A DNA stretch of 64,000 nt from Acinetobacter higginsii (GCF_000369525.1 NZ_KB850072.1:2002625-2066624), one strand, 5' to 3'. Positions 27,820 through 37,728 are shown, counted from the stretch's first letter. Notes: generated by a model from the sequence alone, not told the origin. Numbers and translations are program-made.

Positions 27820-28776
27820 ATGACCCAGCCCAAATCAAACAATTCAAGTTATCGTCTTATCAAGCTTGTTAGTCATCAGCCACTCCAATTGGGACGGTTT
27901 TTTGCACGCTTGGTTGCAGCCTTAGTCAATACATTCCCGCTGTCTAAGCTTTCAAAAATTATCAGCTTGAATATACAAATTGCTTTTCCTGAAATGGAAC
28001 AACAACAAAGACAAAAACTCACCAAACAAGCAATACAAAACGAACTGACCTCTTATTTCGAGTTTTTGAGTATTTGGGGTTCAACAAATGAAAAAAATAT
28101 CAAGAGCATCCATCGCATTCAGGGTGAACATTATTTCCATGAAGCTGTTGCAGAAAAGAAAGGGTTGGTATTAGTCGTTCCTCATTTTGGTACATGGGAA
28201 GTCATGAACGCATGGTTATCACAATACACCCAAATGACGATCCTCTATAAACCAGTTAAAAATCCCGATGCTGACCAGTTTGTCCGTGATGCACGTAGTC
28301 GTGAACAAGCCCATTTAGTTCCTACCGATGAAAGTGGCGTCAGACAGATTTTTAAGGCCTTGAAACAAGGCGGAACTACAGCGATTTTACCTGACCACAC
28401 CCCTGATCACGGCGGGGACATGATCAACTATTTTGGTATTCCGCTTGCCTCCAGTAGCCTCAGTGCCAAACTGATTCAAAAAACCAAGGCCAAGGCCCTC
28501 CTCATCTATACAAAAAGAAATGATCAAGATGGCTTTGATATGTATGTCGAACCGATCAATCCTCAAATCTATGAAGGTAATGCCGAAGATGGCACGTTAA
28601 TTATCCATCAAACTTTAGAACAACTGATTCGACGTTATCCAGAACATTATCACTGGAGCTACAAACGTTTTCGCGCTAATCCCGCTTTAAAAAAAATCTA
28701 CGATATTGATGAAACTGAAGCGTTGCTAAAAGTGGCTGAAGTTCGTCAACAAACGCAGCAAAATAAAGAAGCTTAG
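27820..28776 (+). CDS. Lipid A biosynthesis-type acyltransferase (LpxL/LpxM family)
   Basis: Inner-membrane lysophospholipid acyltransferase that adds secondary acyl chains to lipid A. 318 residues from the ATG at 27820; an open frame to a TTG at 27778 lacks support. The HX4(D/E) catalytic motif is HFGTWE (about 127-132). ILPDHTPDHGGDMINYFG (about 200-217) is the second conserved block. A hydrophobic N-terminal segment lies near residues 25-45. Whether it is LpxL-like or LpxM-like, and which acyl chain it moves, cannot be settled by eye. It ends one base before the convergent comEC stop. Confidence 0.85.
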   Translation: MTQPKSNNSSYRLIKLVSHQPLQLGRFFARLVAALVNTFPLSKLSKIISLNIQIAFPEMEQQQRQKLTKQAIQNELTSYFEFLSIWGSTNEKNIKSIHRIQGEHYFHEAVAEKKGLVLVVPHFGTWEVMNAWLSQYTQMTILYKPVKNPDADQFVRDARSREQAHLVPTDESGVRQIFKALKQGGTTAILPDHTPDHGGDMINYFGIPLASSSLSAKLIQKTKAKALLIYTKRNDQDGFDMYVEPINPQIYEGNAEDGTLIIHQTLEQLIRRYPEHYHWSYKRFRANPALKKIYDIDETEALLKVAEVRQQTQQNKEA

Positions 28777-28777
28777 A

Positions 28778-31204
28778 CTATTCTCGCTGTAGCCACTTCC
28801 ATTGCTGTCTTTGTTGCTTTAATTCAGTAACACCATTATTAAATATAAAACTTAAACTGCCTGACTGTGCTGTATTCAGCAAAGGAATATTTAAGGATTG
28901 AAGACGACTTTGTAATTCTTGGCTTGGATGGCCATAACGATTATCGAACCCAGCTGAGGCAATCGCTAATTTAGGGTTTAATGTCGCTAAAAAATCATAG
29001 GCAGAGCTATGCTTACTGCCATGATGCCCTAAAACTAGAACATCTACTTTTAAATCAGGATAGTGCTGCAATAGCTTATATTCGGTTTCCCACCCCGCAT
29101 CCCCCATAATCAGAAAATTTTGATACGGTTGTGCATTCAGGAATTGTAAATAAACGACACAAGACTGCTCATTTTGCTGGTATGTGGCAACAGCCAAGCC
29201 CTCTTGATCGGGTGATAAAATTTCTATTTTTAGATTTGAATATGACCAAGTCTGACCTTGTTGGCACAATGAGAAATTATTTTTAAATGGCATTTTTTCA
29301 TTGCGGTCATTGGACTGCACTTGAGTGATTGCAAAAGCATTTTGAATTGCTGTAAATGCACCGCTATGATCTTGATCCAGATGAGACAAAATCACATGAT
29401 CCAATGCCCGTATCCCTTGCTGCCTTAAAAAAGGAATGATGACGCGCTCGCCCAAACTAAACCTAGTTTCATCATATGACCCACCCGTATCAATCATTAG
29501 ACTCAGTTCTGGATGCTGTAAAAATATGGCCTGTCCCTGTCCGACATCAAGAATAGTAAATACCGTTGATTGGACTTTTATCCCAAGAAAAATCGGTAAA
29601 AAGCACACCAGCGACCAGATCTTGGGGACTGTGCCTCTTGGCAGAAATAGAATGACGATACCAATAATAAAACCCAACATCATCAAGGGAGTGTAACTGA
29701 CACCATATAACTCAGGTGAAATGCGCTGTAGGCTATTGAGTAGCCATAACAAAATAGCCAGTAATCCATCACTCAACTGAAATAGTAGTTGCCCAAGCGT
29801 AGGAATCAACAACCAAATACATGCTGCGATAATCCCTAAAGGCACCACTACGCCACTAAGCAATGGGATGGCAATCAAATTACTGATCGGCACAAGCCAT
29901 GAAATCTGCTGAAAGAAAATAAGTACCAAAGGCAGTAATGCAATGAAGATTTTCCATTGCGACTCAATCAGAAGCTTCACCGCTAGAAGTAGTTTTTGAG
30001 TCGTTGTGATGACTTGTTCTTGAGGTACATCCCTAATCGTTTGATAGATGCGCAGCAGAATAAAGCACGCCCCATAGGACAACCAAAATGCAGCAGACAA
30101 AATACTGAATGGATCAAAGATCAGCAATAAACTTGCGCTATAAATCAATAATGCAAATGGTTGAATCGACTGTCTAAACCTTAGAAAAATGCTGGCAATA
30201 ATTACGGTTAATAAAGTTCGCAATGCAGGAATTTCAAAACCGACAAAGGCCACATACAACAGTACACTGAATCCAAAAGGCAACAGTACTAACACCTGTC
30301 GTGGTTGCCATAAATATAATTTTGGCGCATAACGCTGAACCATGCACTTTAATACCCAAGTCAGCATCAGCGCAAAAACCAAGACATGTGGCCCAGAGAT
30401 TGCCAATAAATGTGAAAGACCTAATTGTTGGAATTGTTGCTTTAAACGATTTGATAACAAGCTTTCGTCACCAGTCAGCAAAGCCAATAACAACCCTTTG
30501 TGCTGTAGCGTACTCGCTTGTAACATTTCACGGAATGACAAGCGCAGTATTTCAACATTGAGCAAAAATTTTTCTTGTAGGGTCTGTTGTTGCTTAAGAT
30601 GCTGGTGGTAGCCCAAACGATAGATCTGATCCTGACTTAAAGACTGGATGTCGCTGACCTGATAAGCAGACATGATATTTTGTTGTAAAAACCATTTTTC
30701 CTGATCAAATGCACCTGCGACAGCATAGCTATGTGCAGGTTTTATCCTCCCAGATAGACGATAATAATGACCTAATTGCAACTCTTGCTGCTGAACAATT
30801 AGATTATTTTGTTGTTTTATATAAAGTACCCAATCAACGGGCTGTGTGTGCCGATTAAGTACTTCTGCGATTTGTTTCTGCCCATCGTCGCTTAACTCGT
30901 CAATCTTTTTGATATATATAATGGCTTCAAAAGGCTGCACTTCAATTTCTTTGAGTTTTAGCCGTTGCTGCAAGGCTGAATCTGCATAATAAAAACCTGT
31001 ACAGAACAAGGCCCAACTGACACTACATAAGAGTAACAACCTATAGGCAAGAGATTCAGAATATAACGTTCTTTTATATAGACCCAGACCAAATATCACG
31101 GCTGCTAATGTTAGCCAAATCCACCAAGTTTGTGCGGCAAAGCTAAAATCATGTCCCATCAGGGCAATACCAGCAATCCAGCTGATTAAAACAATTTTCA
31201 ACAT
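28778..31204 (-). CDS. comEC: Competence DNA channel ComEC/Rec2
   Basis: Inner-membrane channel moving single-stranded DNA into the cytoplasm during natural transformation. 808 residues: N-terminal helices and OB-like DUF4131 domain (about 1-190), the competence domain with multiple helices (about 220-500, with the family stretch LLAISGPHV near 269), and a C-terminal metallo-beta-lactamase-like domain (about 555-780). In the last, LDVGQGQAIFL and the metal motif SHLDQDHSG are visible. Presence of an intact gene suggests natural competence, as is usual in Acinetobacter. Confidence 0.93.
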   Translation of the reverse strand: MLKIVLISWIAGIALMGHDFSFAAQTWWIWLTLAAVIFGLGLYKRTLYSESLAYRLLLLCSVSWALFCTGFYYADSALQQRLKLKEIEVQPFEAIIYIKKIDELSDDGQKQIAEVLNRHTQPVDWVLYIKQQNNLIVQQQELQLGHYYRLSGRIKPAHSYAVAGAFDQEKWFLQQNIMSAYQVSDIQSLSQDQIYRLGYHQHLKQQQTLQEKFLLNVEILRLSFREMLQASTLQHKGLLLALLTGDESLLSNRLKQQFQQLGLSHLLAISGPHVLVFALMLTWVLKCMVQRYAPKLYLWQPRQVLVLLPFGFSVLLYVAFVGFEIPALRTLLTVIIASIFLRFRQSIQPFALLIYSASLLLIFDPFSILSAAFWLSYGACFILLRIYQTIRDVPQEQVITTTQKLLLAVKLLIESQWKIFIALLPLVLIFFQQISWLVPISNLIAIPLLSGVVVPLGIIAACIWLLIPTLGQLLFQLSDGLLAILLWLLNSLQRISPELYGVSYTPLMMLGFIIGIVILFLPRGTVPKIWSLVCFLPIFLGIKVQSTVFTILDVGQGQAIFLQHPELSLMIDTGGSYDETRFSLGERVIIPFLRQQGIRALDHVILSHLDQDHSGAFTAIQNAFAITQVQSNDRNEKMPFKNNFSLCQQGQTWSYSNLKIEILSPDQEGLAVATYQQNEQSCVVYLQFLNAQPYQNFLIMGDAGWETEYKLLQHYPDLKVDVLVLGHHGSKHSSAYDFLATLNPKLAIASAGFDNRYGHPSQELQSRLQSLNIPLLNTAQSGSLSFIFNNGVTELKQQRQQWKWLQRE

Positions 31205-31240
31205 TTCTTAAAATTAGATTTAGTTTTTCTAAAGACAAAA

Positions 31241-31265
31241 TTAAAGCCCGTTTTCAGGGCTTTAA
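31241..31265 (-). terminator. Intrinsic terminator after the lol cluster
   Basis: 9-bp stem (31241-31249 and 31257-31265) with a 7-base loop. On the minus strand it is followed by TTTTG, so it would end the lolC-lolD-lolE transcript before comEC. Confidence 0.65.
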
Positions 31266-31292
31266 CAAGAGGTCTAATTCAATATTTATGCA

Positions 31293-32528
31293 CTATTCAT
31301 AACGTAATGCTTCCGCAGGTTGAACTTTAGCTGCACGTAATGCCGGATAAATTGTAGCGAGTAGGCTTAACAGGAGTGAGACACTCACAACAAGTAAGAC
31401 ATCTTGCCAGCGTAAATAGGAAGGCAGATAATGCACAAAATACGCATCGAGTAGATTCAAGCCAAAGGTGGTATTGATCCATGACACAATATTACCAATG
31501 CTTAAAGATAAAATAATGCCTAAAACAGTCCCTAAACCCGTTCCAATCACACCAATAATCGTACCCTGCACCATAAAAATTTGGGTAATCAATAAGGGGG
31601 ACGCCCCTAAAGTACGTAAGATTGCGATATCTGACTTTTTATCCGTGACCAGCATCATCAAAGATGAAATGATATTAAAAGTCGCCACGATAATAATCAG
31701 TAAAAGCAATAATCCCACCATATTTTTTGCCATTTGAATGGCGCTAAATAAATTACCTTGGGTATATGTCCAATTGGAAGCATAAAAATTACTTGGTAAT
31801 TTTTTGATAATGCTCTCAGAAATTTCTGGTGCGGCAAAAATATCATCCAGCTTTAAACGTATGCCCTGCGCACCATCTGGTAAGCGTAATAAAGTTGATG
31901 CATCATTGAGTGCGATATATCCCACCATCGAATCGACTTGAGTCCCGATTTTGAATATTCCAACCACTTCAAAACGTTTAAATCGCGGCACAACCCCTGC
32001 CGATGAACTGGTCGCCTCTGGTAAAACCAGGGTCACAGGATCGTTAAGTTTAAGTCCCAAACTATCTGCTAAATCTTGTCCCAATACGATTCCATATTTC
32101 CCTTTTTTCAGCGCATCTAGACTGCCTGCTTTCATATAGTCATGAACAATAGAGACTTGTTTTTCATATGCTGGCTCAATCCCCGAGATCGAAATCCCAG
32201 TCACTTGACCATGTGCAGTTAGCATCCCTTGTAACTGGGTATAAGGCGCAACTGCAACAACATGAGGCTGTTTAGCGATATCTTTCGCCAGACCATCCCA
32301 ATTGGTCATAATTTGTGTTGAGGCAATGGTCGCTTGTGGCACAATGCCTAAAATACGGTTTTTTAATTCCCGGTCAAAACCATTAATCACAGATAAAACT
32401 GTAATCAGTACCGCCACACCCAAAGTGAGACCAATCATGGTCATCAACGAAATAAAAGACACCAGACGGCTTTTTTTTCTCGCTTGTGTATATTTCAGCC
32501 CAATATAAAATGAAATGGGTTTAAACAT
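31293..32528 (-). CDS. lolE: Lipoprotein-releasing ABC permease, LolC/LolE family (second copy)
   Basis: Inner-membrane permease of the Lol exporter that extracts lipoproteins for LolA. 411 residues from the ATG at 32528, which overlaps the lolD end by 8 bases. One N-terminal helix (about 25-47), a periplasmic MacB-like domain (about 48-270), and three C-terminal helices. It matches the lolC-position paralogue over its full length with no gap and most residues identical. The loop AGVVPRFKRF resembles the LolA-binding hook of LolC. The lolE symbol is by position; it may be better seen as one of two LolF-like copies. Confidence 0.85.
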   Translation of the reverse strand: MFKPISFYIGLKYTQARKKSRLVSFISLMTMIGLTLGVAVLITVLSVINGFDRELKNRILGIVPQATIASTQIMTNWDGLAKDIAKQPHVVAVAPYTQLQGMLTAHGQVTGISISGIEPAYEKQVSIVHDYMKAGSLDALKKGKYGIVLGQDLADSLGLKLNDPVTLVLPEATSSSAGVVPRFKRFEVVGIFKIGTQVDSMVGYIALNDASTLLRLPDGAQGIRLKLDDIFAAPEISESIIKKLPSNFYASNWTYTQGNLFSAIQMAKNMVGLLLLLIIIVATFNIISSLMMLVTDKKSDIAILRTLGASPLLITQIFMVQGTIIGVIGTGLGTVLGIILSLSIGNIVSWINTTFGLNLLDAYFVHYLPSYLRWQDVLLVVSVSLLLSLLATIYPALRAAKVQPAEALRYE

Positions 32529-33210
32529 GCTCACCCACCCATATACCATCTTGCATATGCAAAATTGAATCTGCTGACTGTGCCAATTGCTCATCATGGG
32601 TCACGATCAACATCGCCATGTTGAGCTCTTTTTTCAAATCGGTGAGCAATTCAAAAATATTGAGTGCTGTTTTACGATCCAGATTTCCTGTTGGTTCATC
32701 TGCCAACACCACAGCGGGCTTGGTCACCAATGCACGAGCCAACGCCACACGTTGGCGTTCACCACCCGACAATTCGCCTGGTTTATGATCCATACGATGG
32801 GATAGACCTACTCGATCCAGTAAATATTCAGCCTGCTTTTTCACGTCCTTAAAGTTGCTTTCTCTGCGCAACATTAATGGCATAGCCACATTTTCTAGAG
32901 CTGAAAATTCAGGGAGTAAATGATGGAACTGATAAACGAAACCAAGGTATTGATTACGCTTGTAGCCACGCTCCGCCTCGCCTAAATTATCAAAGCGTTG
33001 GCCTTGTAAAAATACTTGTCCTTGTGAAGGTTGCTCCAAGCCACCTAACACATGCAATAAGGTACTTTTACCTGAACCACTTGAACCCACAATTGAAACA
33101 AACTCGCCCGCATTGACTTGAAGAGATAAGCCTTTGATCACTTCAACTTTACTTTTGCCATCATCGAAATGCTTAAAGATATTTTTTGATTCTAGAACGA
33201 TCTTACTCAT
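32521..33210 (-). CDS. lolD: Lipoprotein-releasing ABC ATPase LolD
   Basis: Cytoplasmic ATPase of the Lol exporter. 229 residues from the ATG at 33210. Walker A GSSGSGKST near 41-49, signature LSGGERQRVALARAL near 147-161, Walker B VVLADEPTGNLD near 167-178 and switch His in VTHDEQ are all present. It overlaps both neighbours by 8 bases, so the three genes are translationally coupled. Confidence 0.96.
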   Translation of the reverse strand: MSKIVLESKNIFKHFDDGKSKVEVIKGLSLQVNAGEFVSIVGSSGSGKSTLLHVLGGLEQPSQGQVFLQGQRFDNLGEAERGYKRNQYLGFVYQFHHLLPEFSALENVAMPLMLRRESNFKDVKKQAEYLLDRVGLSHRMDHKPGELSGGERQRVALARALVTKPAVVLADEPTGNLDRKTALNIFELLTDLKKELNMAMLIVTHDEQLAQSADSILHMQDGIWVGEHV

Positions 33211-34438
33211 AACGTAATGCCTCAGCTGGTTGCGTTTTCGCTGCACGAATAGCGGGGTAAATTGTTGCTAAAAAACTGATAGATAAAGATGCTGTCACAA
33301 CAATCAGTACATCTTGCCAGCGTAAATAGGAAGGCAAATAGCCAATCACATAACCACTAAATAAATTCAGTCCAAAGGTATGATTTAACCAGCTCACCAA
33401 ATCGCTGATGGTTAATGCAAAACTGCTACCTAAAATCACCCCGATCACAGTACCCACAACACCAATGATGGTGCCCTGTACAATAAAAACAGACGTGATA
33501 AATCTTGGAGAGGCGCCTAAAGTACGCAGAATTGCGATATCCGCCTTTTTATCGGTGACCACCATCACCAATGAAGATACGATATTAAATGCTGCCACCA
33601 CAATAATCAGAAATAACAGCAAACCGACTAGGTTCTTTTCCATTTTTACTGCGCTGAATAAACTCCCATGCGTTTCCTTCCAGCTTGTTGCATAAAAATT
33701 ATCAGGTAATTGTTTAACAATCTGGTTAACTACTTCGGGAGCAGCAAAAATATCATCCACTTTAAGGCGTACACCTTGTGCACCATCAGGTAAACGCAAT
33801 AAAGTAGAAGCATCATTCAAGGCGATATAACCGACCATTGAATCTACTTCTGCACCGACACTAAAAATCCCCACGATTTTAAAACGTTTAAAACGAGGTA
33901 CCACACCTGCGGGTGACGGTGTCGCTTCAGGCAACACCAAAGTCACACTGTCATTTAAGCCAAGGCCGAGTGCATCGGTCATATCCTTGCCGAGGACAAT
34001 CCCAAACTCGCCTTTTTTTAATGCATTTAAATCACCTGAAACCATGTGGTTCTGGATAATCGAAACCTTCTTTTCATATTCAGGATCAATCCCCGTCACC
34101 ATAATGCCTGCAACTTGACCTTGCCCAGTTAACATCCCTTGCAATTGAGTAAAAGGTGCAGCACCAGTGACATGCGGATGCTTCTCAACTTTTTTTACAA
34201 GCTCAGGCCAATCTGTTAGAATTTGAGTAGAAGAAACAGTGGCTTGTGGAACCATTCCAAGGACACGATTTTTTAATTCACGATCGAAACCATTCATAAC
34301 AGATAGCACTGTAATGAGGACAGCGACACCAAGCGTCAAGCCGATCATGGAAACTAAAGCGACAAAAGAAATAAAATGATTACTCCGCTGAGCACGAGTG
34401 TATCTCAACCCTATATACAGCGAAATTGGCTTAAACAT
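33203..34438 (-). CDS. lolC: Lipoprotein-releasing ABC permease, LolC/LolE family (first copy)
   Basis: First gene of the lol cluster. 411 residues, same length and topology as the second copy: helix at about 25-47, periplasmic domain, and three C-terminal helices (about 275-300, 322-350, 373-398). The hook-like loop PSPAGVVPRFKRF (about 178-190) is present. It ends LRYE like its paralogue. The start codon is only 25 bases from the divergent PilZ-type gene, so its promoter must lie in or across that gene. Confidence 0.88.
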   Translation of the reverse strand: MFKPISLYIGLRYTRAQRSNHFISFVALVSMIGLTLGVAVLITVLSVMNGFDRELKNRVLGMVPQATVSSTQILTDWPELVKKVEKHPHVTGAAPFTQLQGMLTGQGQVAGIMVTGIDPEYEKKVSIIQNHMVSGDLNALKKGEFGIVLGKDMTDALGLGLNDSVTLVLPEATPSPAGVVPRFKRFKIVGIFSVGAEVDSMVGYIALNDASTLLRLPDGAQGVRLKVDDIFAAPEVVNQIVKQLPDNFYATSWKETHGSLFSAVKMEKNLVGLLLFLIIVVAAFNIVSSLVMVVTDKKADIAILRTLGASPRFITSVFIVQGTIIGVVGTVIGVILGSSFALTISDLVSWLNHTFGLNLFSGYVIGYLPSYLRWQDVLIVVTASLSISFLATIYPAIRAAKTQPAEALRYE

Positions 34439-34463
34439 ACCATCTAGTCCGAGGTGATTTATT

Positions 34464-35045
34464 ATGGAAAATTCACAACATCATCTTGTTGACGACAACA
34501 CTGAACGTCGAGTGATGTCTCGTATTGATGCTGTGTTGAGAATCAACTATCAAATCATTCCAGATGATGTTGCGTTGAATGACCCGTATGATTCCCATTT
34601 CGTTTTGCCACGCTATTTTCTACTACTTGCAGAATTAGATCAATTTGATCATGCGTTTCGCTACGAATTAGAACAATTAAATGAAAAAGATCAACAAATT
34701 GCTCGCATCTTATCCCTTTTTAACCAAAAATTGAATCTGATTACAGGCTCTTTTTATGACAATATCGTGCAATCCTTATTGCCCGTTCCTGAACAAGTAA
34801 ATTTTTCGGAGAATGGTTTAAGTTTTTATAGTTCGCAAGATATTATTGAAGGCACATATATCCATATCACCCTGAGCCACCCAGAAAATTTCTTCCATAT
34901 TGCGGCAACAGCACAAGTGGCACATAGCACAGCAGACGAACAAGGCAAGTTCCGTATAGGCGCGTATTTCATTACTTTAAATCCACAAGATCGCGCTAAA
35001 TTAGCGGCCAGTATTCAACAAACACAACAAACGGAAAGTAATTAA
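34464..35045 (+). CDS. PilZ-like protein with a split c-di-GMP motif
   Basis: 193 residues. The two halves of the PilZ binding motif are present but far apart: RxxxR as R16-V-M-S-R20 and NxSxxG as N113-F-S-E-N-G118, with a helix-rich stretch of about 90 residues between. The C-terminal part (about 108-182) has the strand pattern of a PilZ barrel (YIHITLS, AATAQVAH, FRIGAYFITL). Non-canonical PilZ proteins with helical insertions are known. GAGGTGA lies just before the ATG. It is divergent from lolC. Role unknown; c-di-GMP binding is an inference from the motif. Confidence 0.65.
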   Translation: MENSQHHLVDDNTERRVMSRIDAVLRINYQIIPDDVALNDPYDSHFVLPRYFLLLAELDQFDHAFRYELEQLNEKDQQIARILSLFNQKLNLITGSFYDNIVQSLLPVPEQVNFSENGLSFYSSQDIIEGTYIHITLSHPENFFHIAATAQVAHSTADEQGKFRIGAYFITLNPQDRAKLAASIQQTQQTESN

Positions 35046-35057
35046 TTCCCACATTTT

Positions 35058-35951
35058 TTAGATTTTTAAACGGCGATATGCTCTTAAATCTTTAAAGAAA
35101 TACAGGAGTAGCCCAAATAGAATAATACTCGCTCCAATAAAGACCTGAGCAGACAATTGTTCGTGATTCAGGTATGCCCCGATCAAGATCGCCAACATTG
35201 GTGTCATCACCGTTGTTAATGACAATGTGGTTGCTTTTAGATTTTGCACCAATTTAAAGTAGCAGAACATGGCGATCAACGATGCCATAATCACCGTATA
35301 AGCCAATGCCAATAACGATTTGGCTGATGGGAAATGTGTTGGGACATATTGCCAGATCCACGGGATTAACATGGTTGCCAATATTGTTGAAACCAGAATT
35401 GAACCCGTTGCCTGTGCCATGACAGGCAAATCTGCATTAATCTTCTTCACTAGAAAAATTGACAATGAATAAGAAAAAACACTGATCAGCATTAAAATAA
35501 TACCAATCGGCTGCACATGTTGCTGACTGCCACTTAAGCAAATCATGGCTAAGCCCACAATTGACGTTGCCATGCCCAACCACTGCAATCCCGCCAGTTT
35601 TTGCTGAAAGCCAAAACACCCAATCAATCCCGCCATAATCGGTGCCAAACCAAACATCAAGGCAATCAAACCTGAACTCAAATATGCCGTTGCGGCATAG
35701 GTAAAGATCTGTGAACCAATCAGACTCAATGCTCCGGCACTATAACTCAACCAAGCTGTTTTATGCGTCGGAAACTCAACCTTTAAAAGCAGAACAAAGG
35801 TGACAGCCAAGGGTAAGGCAATAAAAAAGCGGATCACCAATGCCCACATCGGATGTAGGTCGGAGACGCTCCATACAATCGCTAAAGGTGTAGTTGCCCA
35901 AATAAAGACTAATAGCCCATAAGTAAGCATGAGGTTAATACGTGATGGCAT
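35058..35951 (-). CDS. EamA/DMT-family transporter
   Basis: 297-residue inner-membrane protein with ten hydrophobic helices in two repeats of five (helix 1 at about 5-25 through helix 10 at about 263-282), the layout of drug/metabolite exporters. The charged C-terminus ends FFKDLRAYRRLKI. It lies 7 bases after the YaiI gene on the same strand. Substrate unknown. Confidence 0.85.
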   Translation of the reverse strand: MPSRINLMLTYGLLVFIWATTPLAIVWSVSDLHPMWALVIRFFIALPLAVTFVLLLKVEFPTHKTAWLSYSAGALSLIGSQIFTYAATAYLSSGLIALMFGLAPIMAGLIGCFGFQQKLAGLQWLGMATSIVGLAMICLSGSQQHVQPIGIILMLISVFSYSLSIFLVKKINADLPVMAQATGSILVSTILATMLIPWIWQYVPTHFPSAKSLLALAYTVIMASLIAMFCYFKLVQNLKATTLSLTTVMTPMLAILIGAYLNHEQLSAQVFIGASIILFGLLLYFFKDLRAYRRLKI

Positions 35952-35958
35952 AACCGAC

Positions 35959-36429
35959 TCAAGAAGCTGTCTTACGTTTCTGTTTTAAAATGGTCTGATC
36001 CAGTGAACTTGAGAACTCTCGCTTGTCTCGTTCTGAGATCGGAGGTGGCCCACCGGTTTGAACTCCTGCACCACGTAAAGTATCCATAAAATCTCGCAAA
36101 TGCAGACGCGCTTTCACATTGGCTGTGGTATAGATTTCACCACGTGGATGAATCGCAATCCCACCCTTTTCAATCACTTGTGCTGCAAGAGGTATGTCCT
36201 GTGTAATGACAATGTCATTTTCTTGCATCCGATCTACAATCTCTTGGTCGGCCTTATCGGCGCCACTCATCACTTGAATGGATTTAATCCGCAGTGACGG
36301 CGTAATCCCAACATTTTGATTGGCAACAAAAACAACCTCAAGTTGATAACGATCAGATGCACGTAGAATCACTTCACGTAAAATTTTAGGCAAAGCATCA
36401 GCATCTACCCACAATTTGAATGGCAGCAC
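35959..36429 (-). CDS. YaiI/YqxD family protein (DUF188)
   Basis: 156-residue cytoplasmic protein of the widespread UPF0178 family. The N-terminal [18 protein letters not shown] (about 8-25) and the later [12 protein letters not shown] (about 72-83) resemble a NYN/PIN-type nuclease core with conserved acidic residues, but no enzyme activity is established. [14 protein letters not shown] near the C-terminus is also typical. The start is a GTG at 36429. Forms an operon with the EamA transporter gene. Confidence 0.9.
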   Translation of the reverse strand: MLPFKLWVDADALPKILREVILRASDRYQLEVVFVANQNVGITPSLRIKSIQVMSGADKADQEIVDRMQENDIVITQDIPLAAQVIEKGGIAIHPRGEIYTTANVKARLHLRDFMDTLRGAGVQTGGPPPISERDKREFSSSLDQTILKQKRKTAS

Positions 36430-36663
36430 GTTGGCAAAAGCTCATCAAAGTAAAAAAATATAGTGTAACAGATTACTGGAAAAGTAGAATTAAGATCATC
36501 TAACTATTCACATCGCTAATTCTGGGCCGACACACTGAAGCAGCATATTGATATTTCGAGCTAAAAATTAAATTAATTGTAGAGAATTACAGATTCAGAC
36601 TTGAAATATGACAGTTACCCTCGATTTAATAGAGTAAGTTCAATCTTTTTAGCATTACGCTTT

Positions 36664-37602
36664 ATGAAAAATCAAAACAGTCCAGAAATCATTAAAATTC
36701 AAGATCAAAATTTCGGTAATCATGTCGAGCATTGGAACTTACTGACAGATACTCCCGAAACAGATGTTCCCAAATGGTTAGGATTGGCTCTTGATGCACC
36801 AGTAATGCCGATGGGCCTCTGTCAGGACGAGCATGAGATGGATCAATCATTCTGGTTGATTCAGGGTCCGAGTGGCGAAGCTGTTTCGATTAATCAAATT
36901 ATTGCGGTTGAAGATCAAAAACCTCGTGCATTGAAAACAGCATTTCCAAGTTTTGATAGCCCATATAAATATGATGCACAAATCGAGCGAATTATTACCT
37001 GCGATTCTTCAACTCAGGCAGTATTACGTTTGAACTTAAATAAAAATACCATTATTTATGCATTCGATAATTTATTCAGTGTAAATAGCTGTCAATATGA
37101 CAAGAATCAAACCTATCAAGTTCAATTTAATGCTTGGGCATATGAATTAGAAACGGTTTCGGCTGATGAGAAAATCATTGTTGATGACCCTGCTTCAATT
37201 AAGCATCACCGCGCATTAAATGCGATTTTGACAGAGCATAATGGAATTGCCCCAGATAATTTACAAGAATTGATTAATGACTGGCAACCAAAAACACCAG
37301 AAGATCAAGAACCTGTCACTGTCGACTTTTCTAAAATGGTAGCTTACTTATTTGGTGAAACATTAGGTCAAGAAGATGAGGCTTGGTTCCAAGGTAATAT
37401 TGTCGGCAAAACTTCTATGCAGTTTATGCAAGAACAATATACCCTTTATGATGTGACACTGGTATTAGAAGATGATTTACCTGCAATCTTGATTCGTATT
37501 GCAACCAAGAATGAATTGTATAAAAACTTTAACATTGGACAATATATTCGCGGTAACCTATGGATTCAGGCCAATATTTATGCTAAAACCCCTAGTGTTT
37601 AG
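36664..37602 (+). CDS. Hypothetical protein at the prophage edge
   Basis: 312 residues, acidic and soluble-looking, no signal peptide or membrane segment. Not recognised. The ATG at 36664 is preferred; the frame is open to a TTG at 36601. Regions of interest are a tryptophan-rich N-terminus (HWNLLT, WLGLAL, FWLIQGP) and a C-terminal half with FSKMVAYLFGET and WFQGNIVGKT. It is the last apparent chromosomal gene before phage genes begin. Confidence 0.7.
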   Translation: MKNQNSPEIIKIQDQNFGNHVEHWNLLTDTPETDVPKWLGLALDAPVMPMGLCQDEHEMDQSFWLIQGPSGEAVSINQIIAVEDQKPRALKTAFPSFDSPYKYDAQIERIITCDSSTQAVLRLNLNKNTIIYAFDNLFSVNSCQYDKNQTYQVQFNAWAYELETVSADEKIIVDDPASIKHHRALNAILTEHNGIAPDNLQELINDWQPKTPEDQEPVTVDFSKMVAYLFGETLGQEDEAWFQGNIVGKTSMQFMQEQYTLYDVTLVLEDDLPAILIRIATKNELYKNFNIGQYIRGNLWIQANIYAKTPSV

Positions 37603-37660
37603 ATGTTTATGGATTAAATATCAATGCTTTATAAAAAATTAAAACATACTGAAATCCAAA

Positions 37661-37681
37661 TATGTACACACTTATGTACAC
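37661..37681. repeat. Direct repeat of TATGTACAC at the prophage edge
   Basis: TATGTACAC occurs at 37661-37669 and again at 37673-37681, 12 bases apart, so roughly one helical turn. It is upstream of the small plus-strand gene and just outside the lysis genes. It could be a regulator site or lie near the attachment core. Confidence 0.5.
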
Positions 37682-37728
37682 GGTAGATAAAAGCCCTCAT
37701 TGGGCTTCTACTTTTTGGAGATTCTAAA

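Noticed and set aside
37603..37728. tRNA or tmRNA gene as attachment target
   Set aside because: No clover-leaf arms or T-loop found; only a small hairpin and a short direct repeat.
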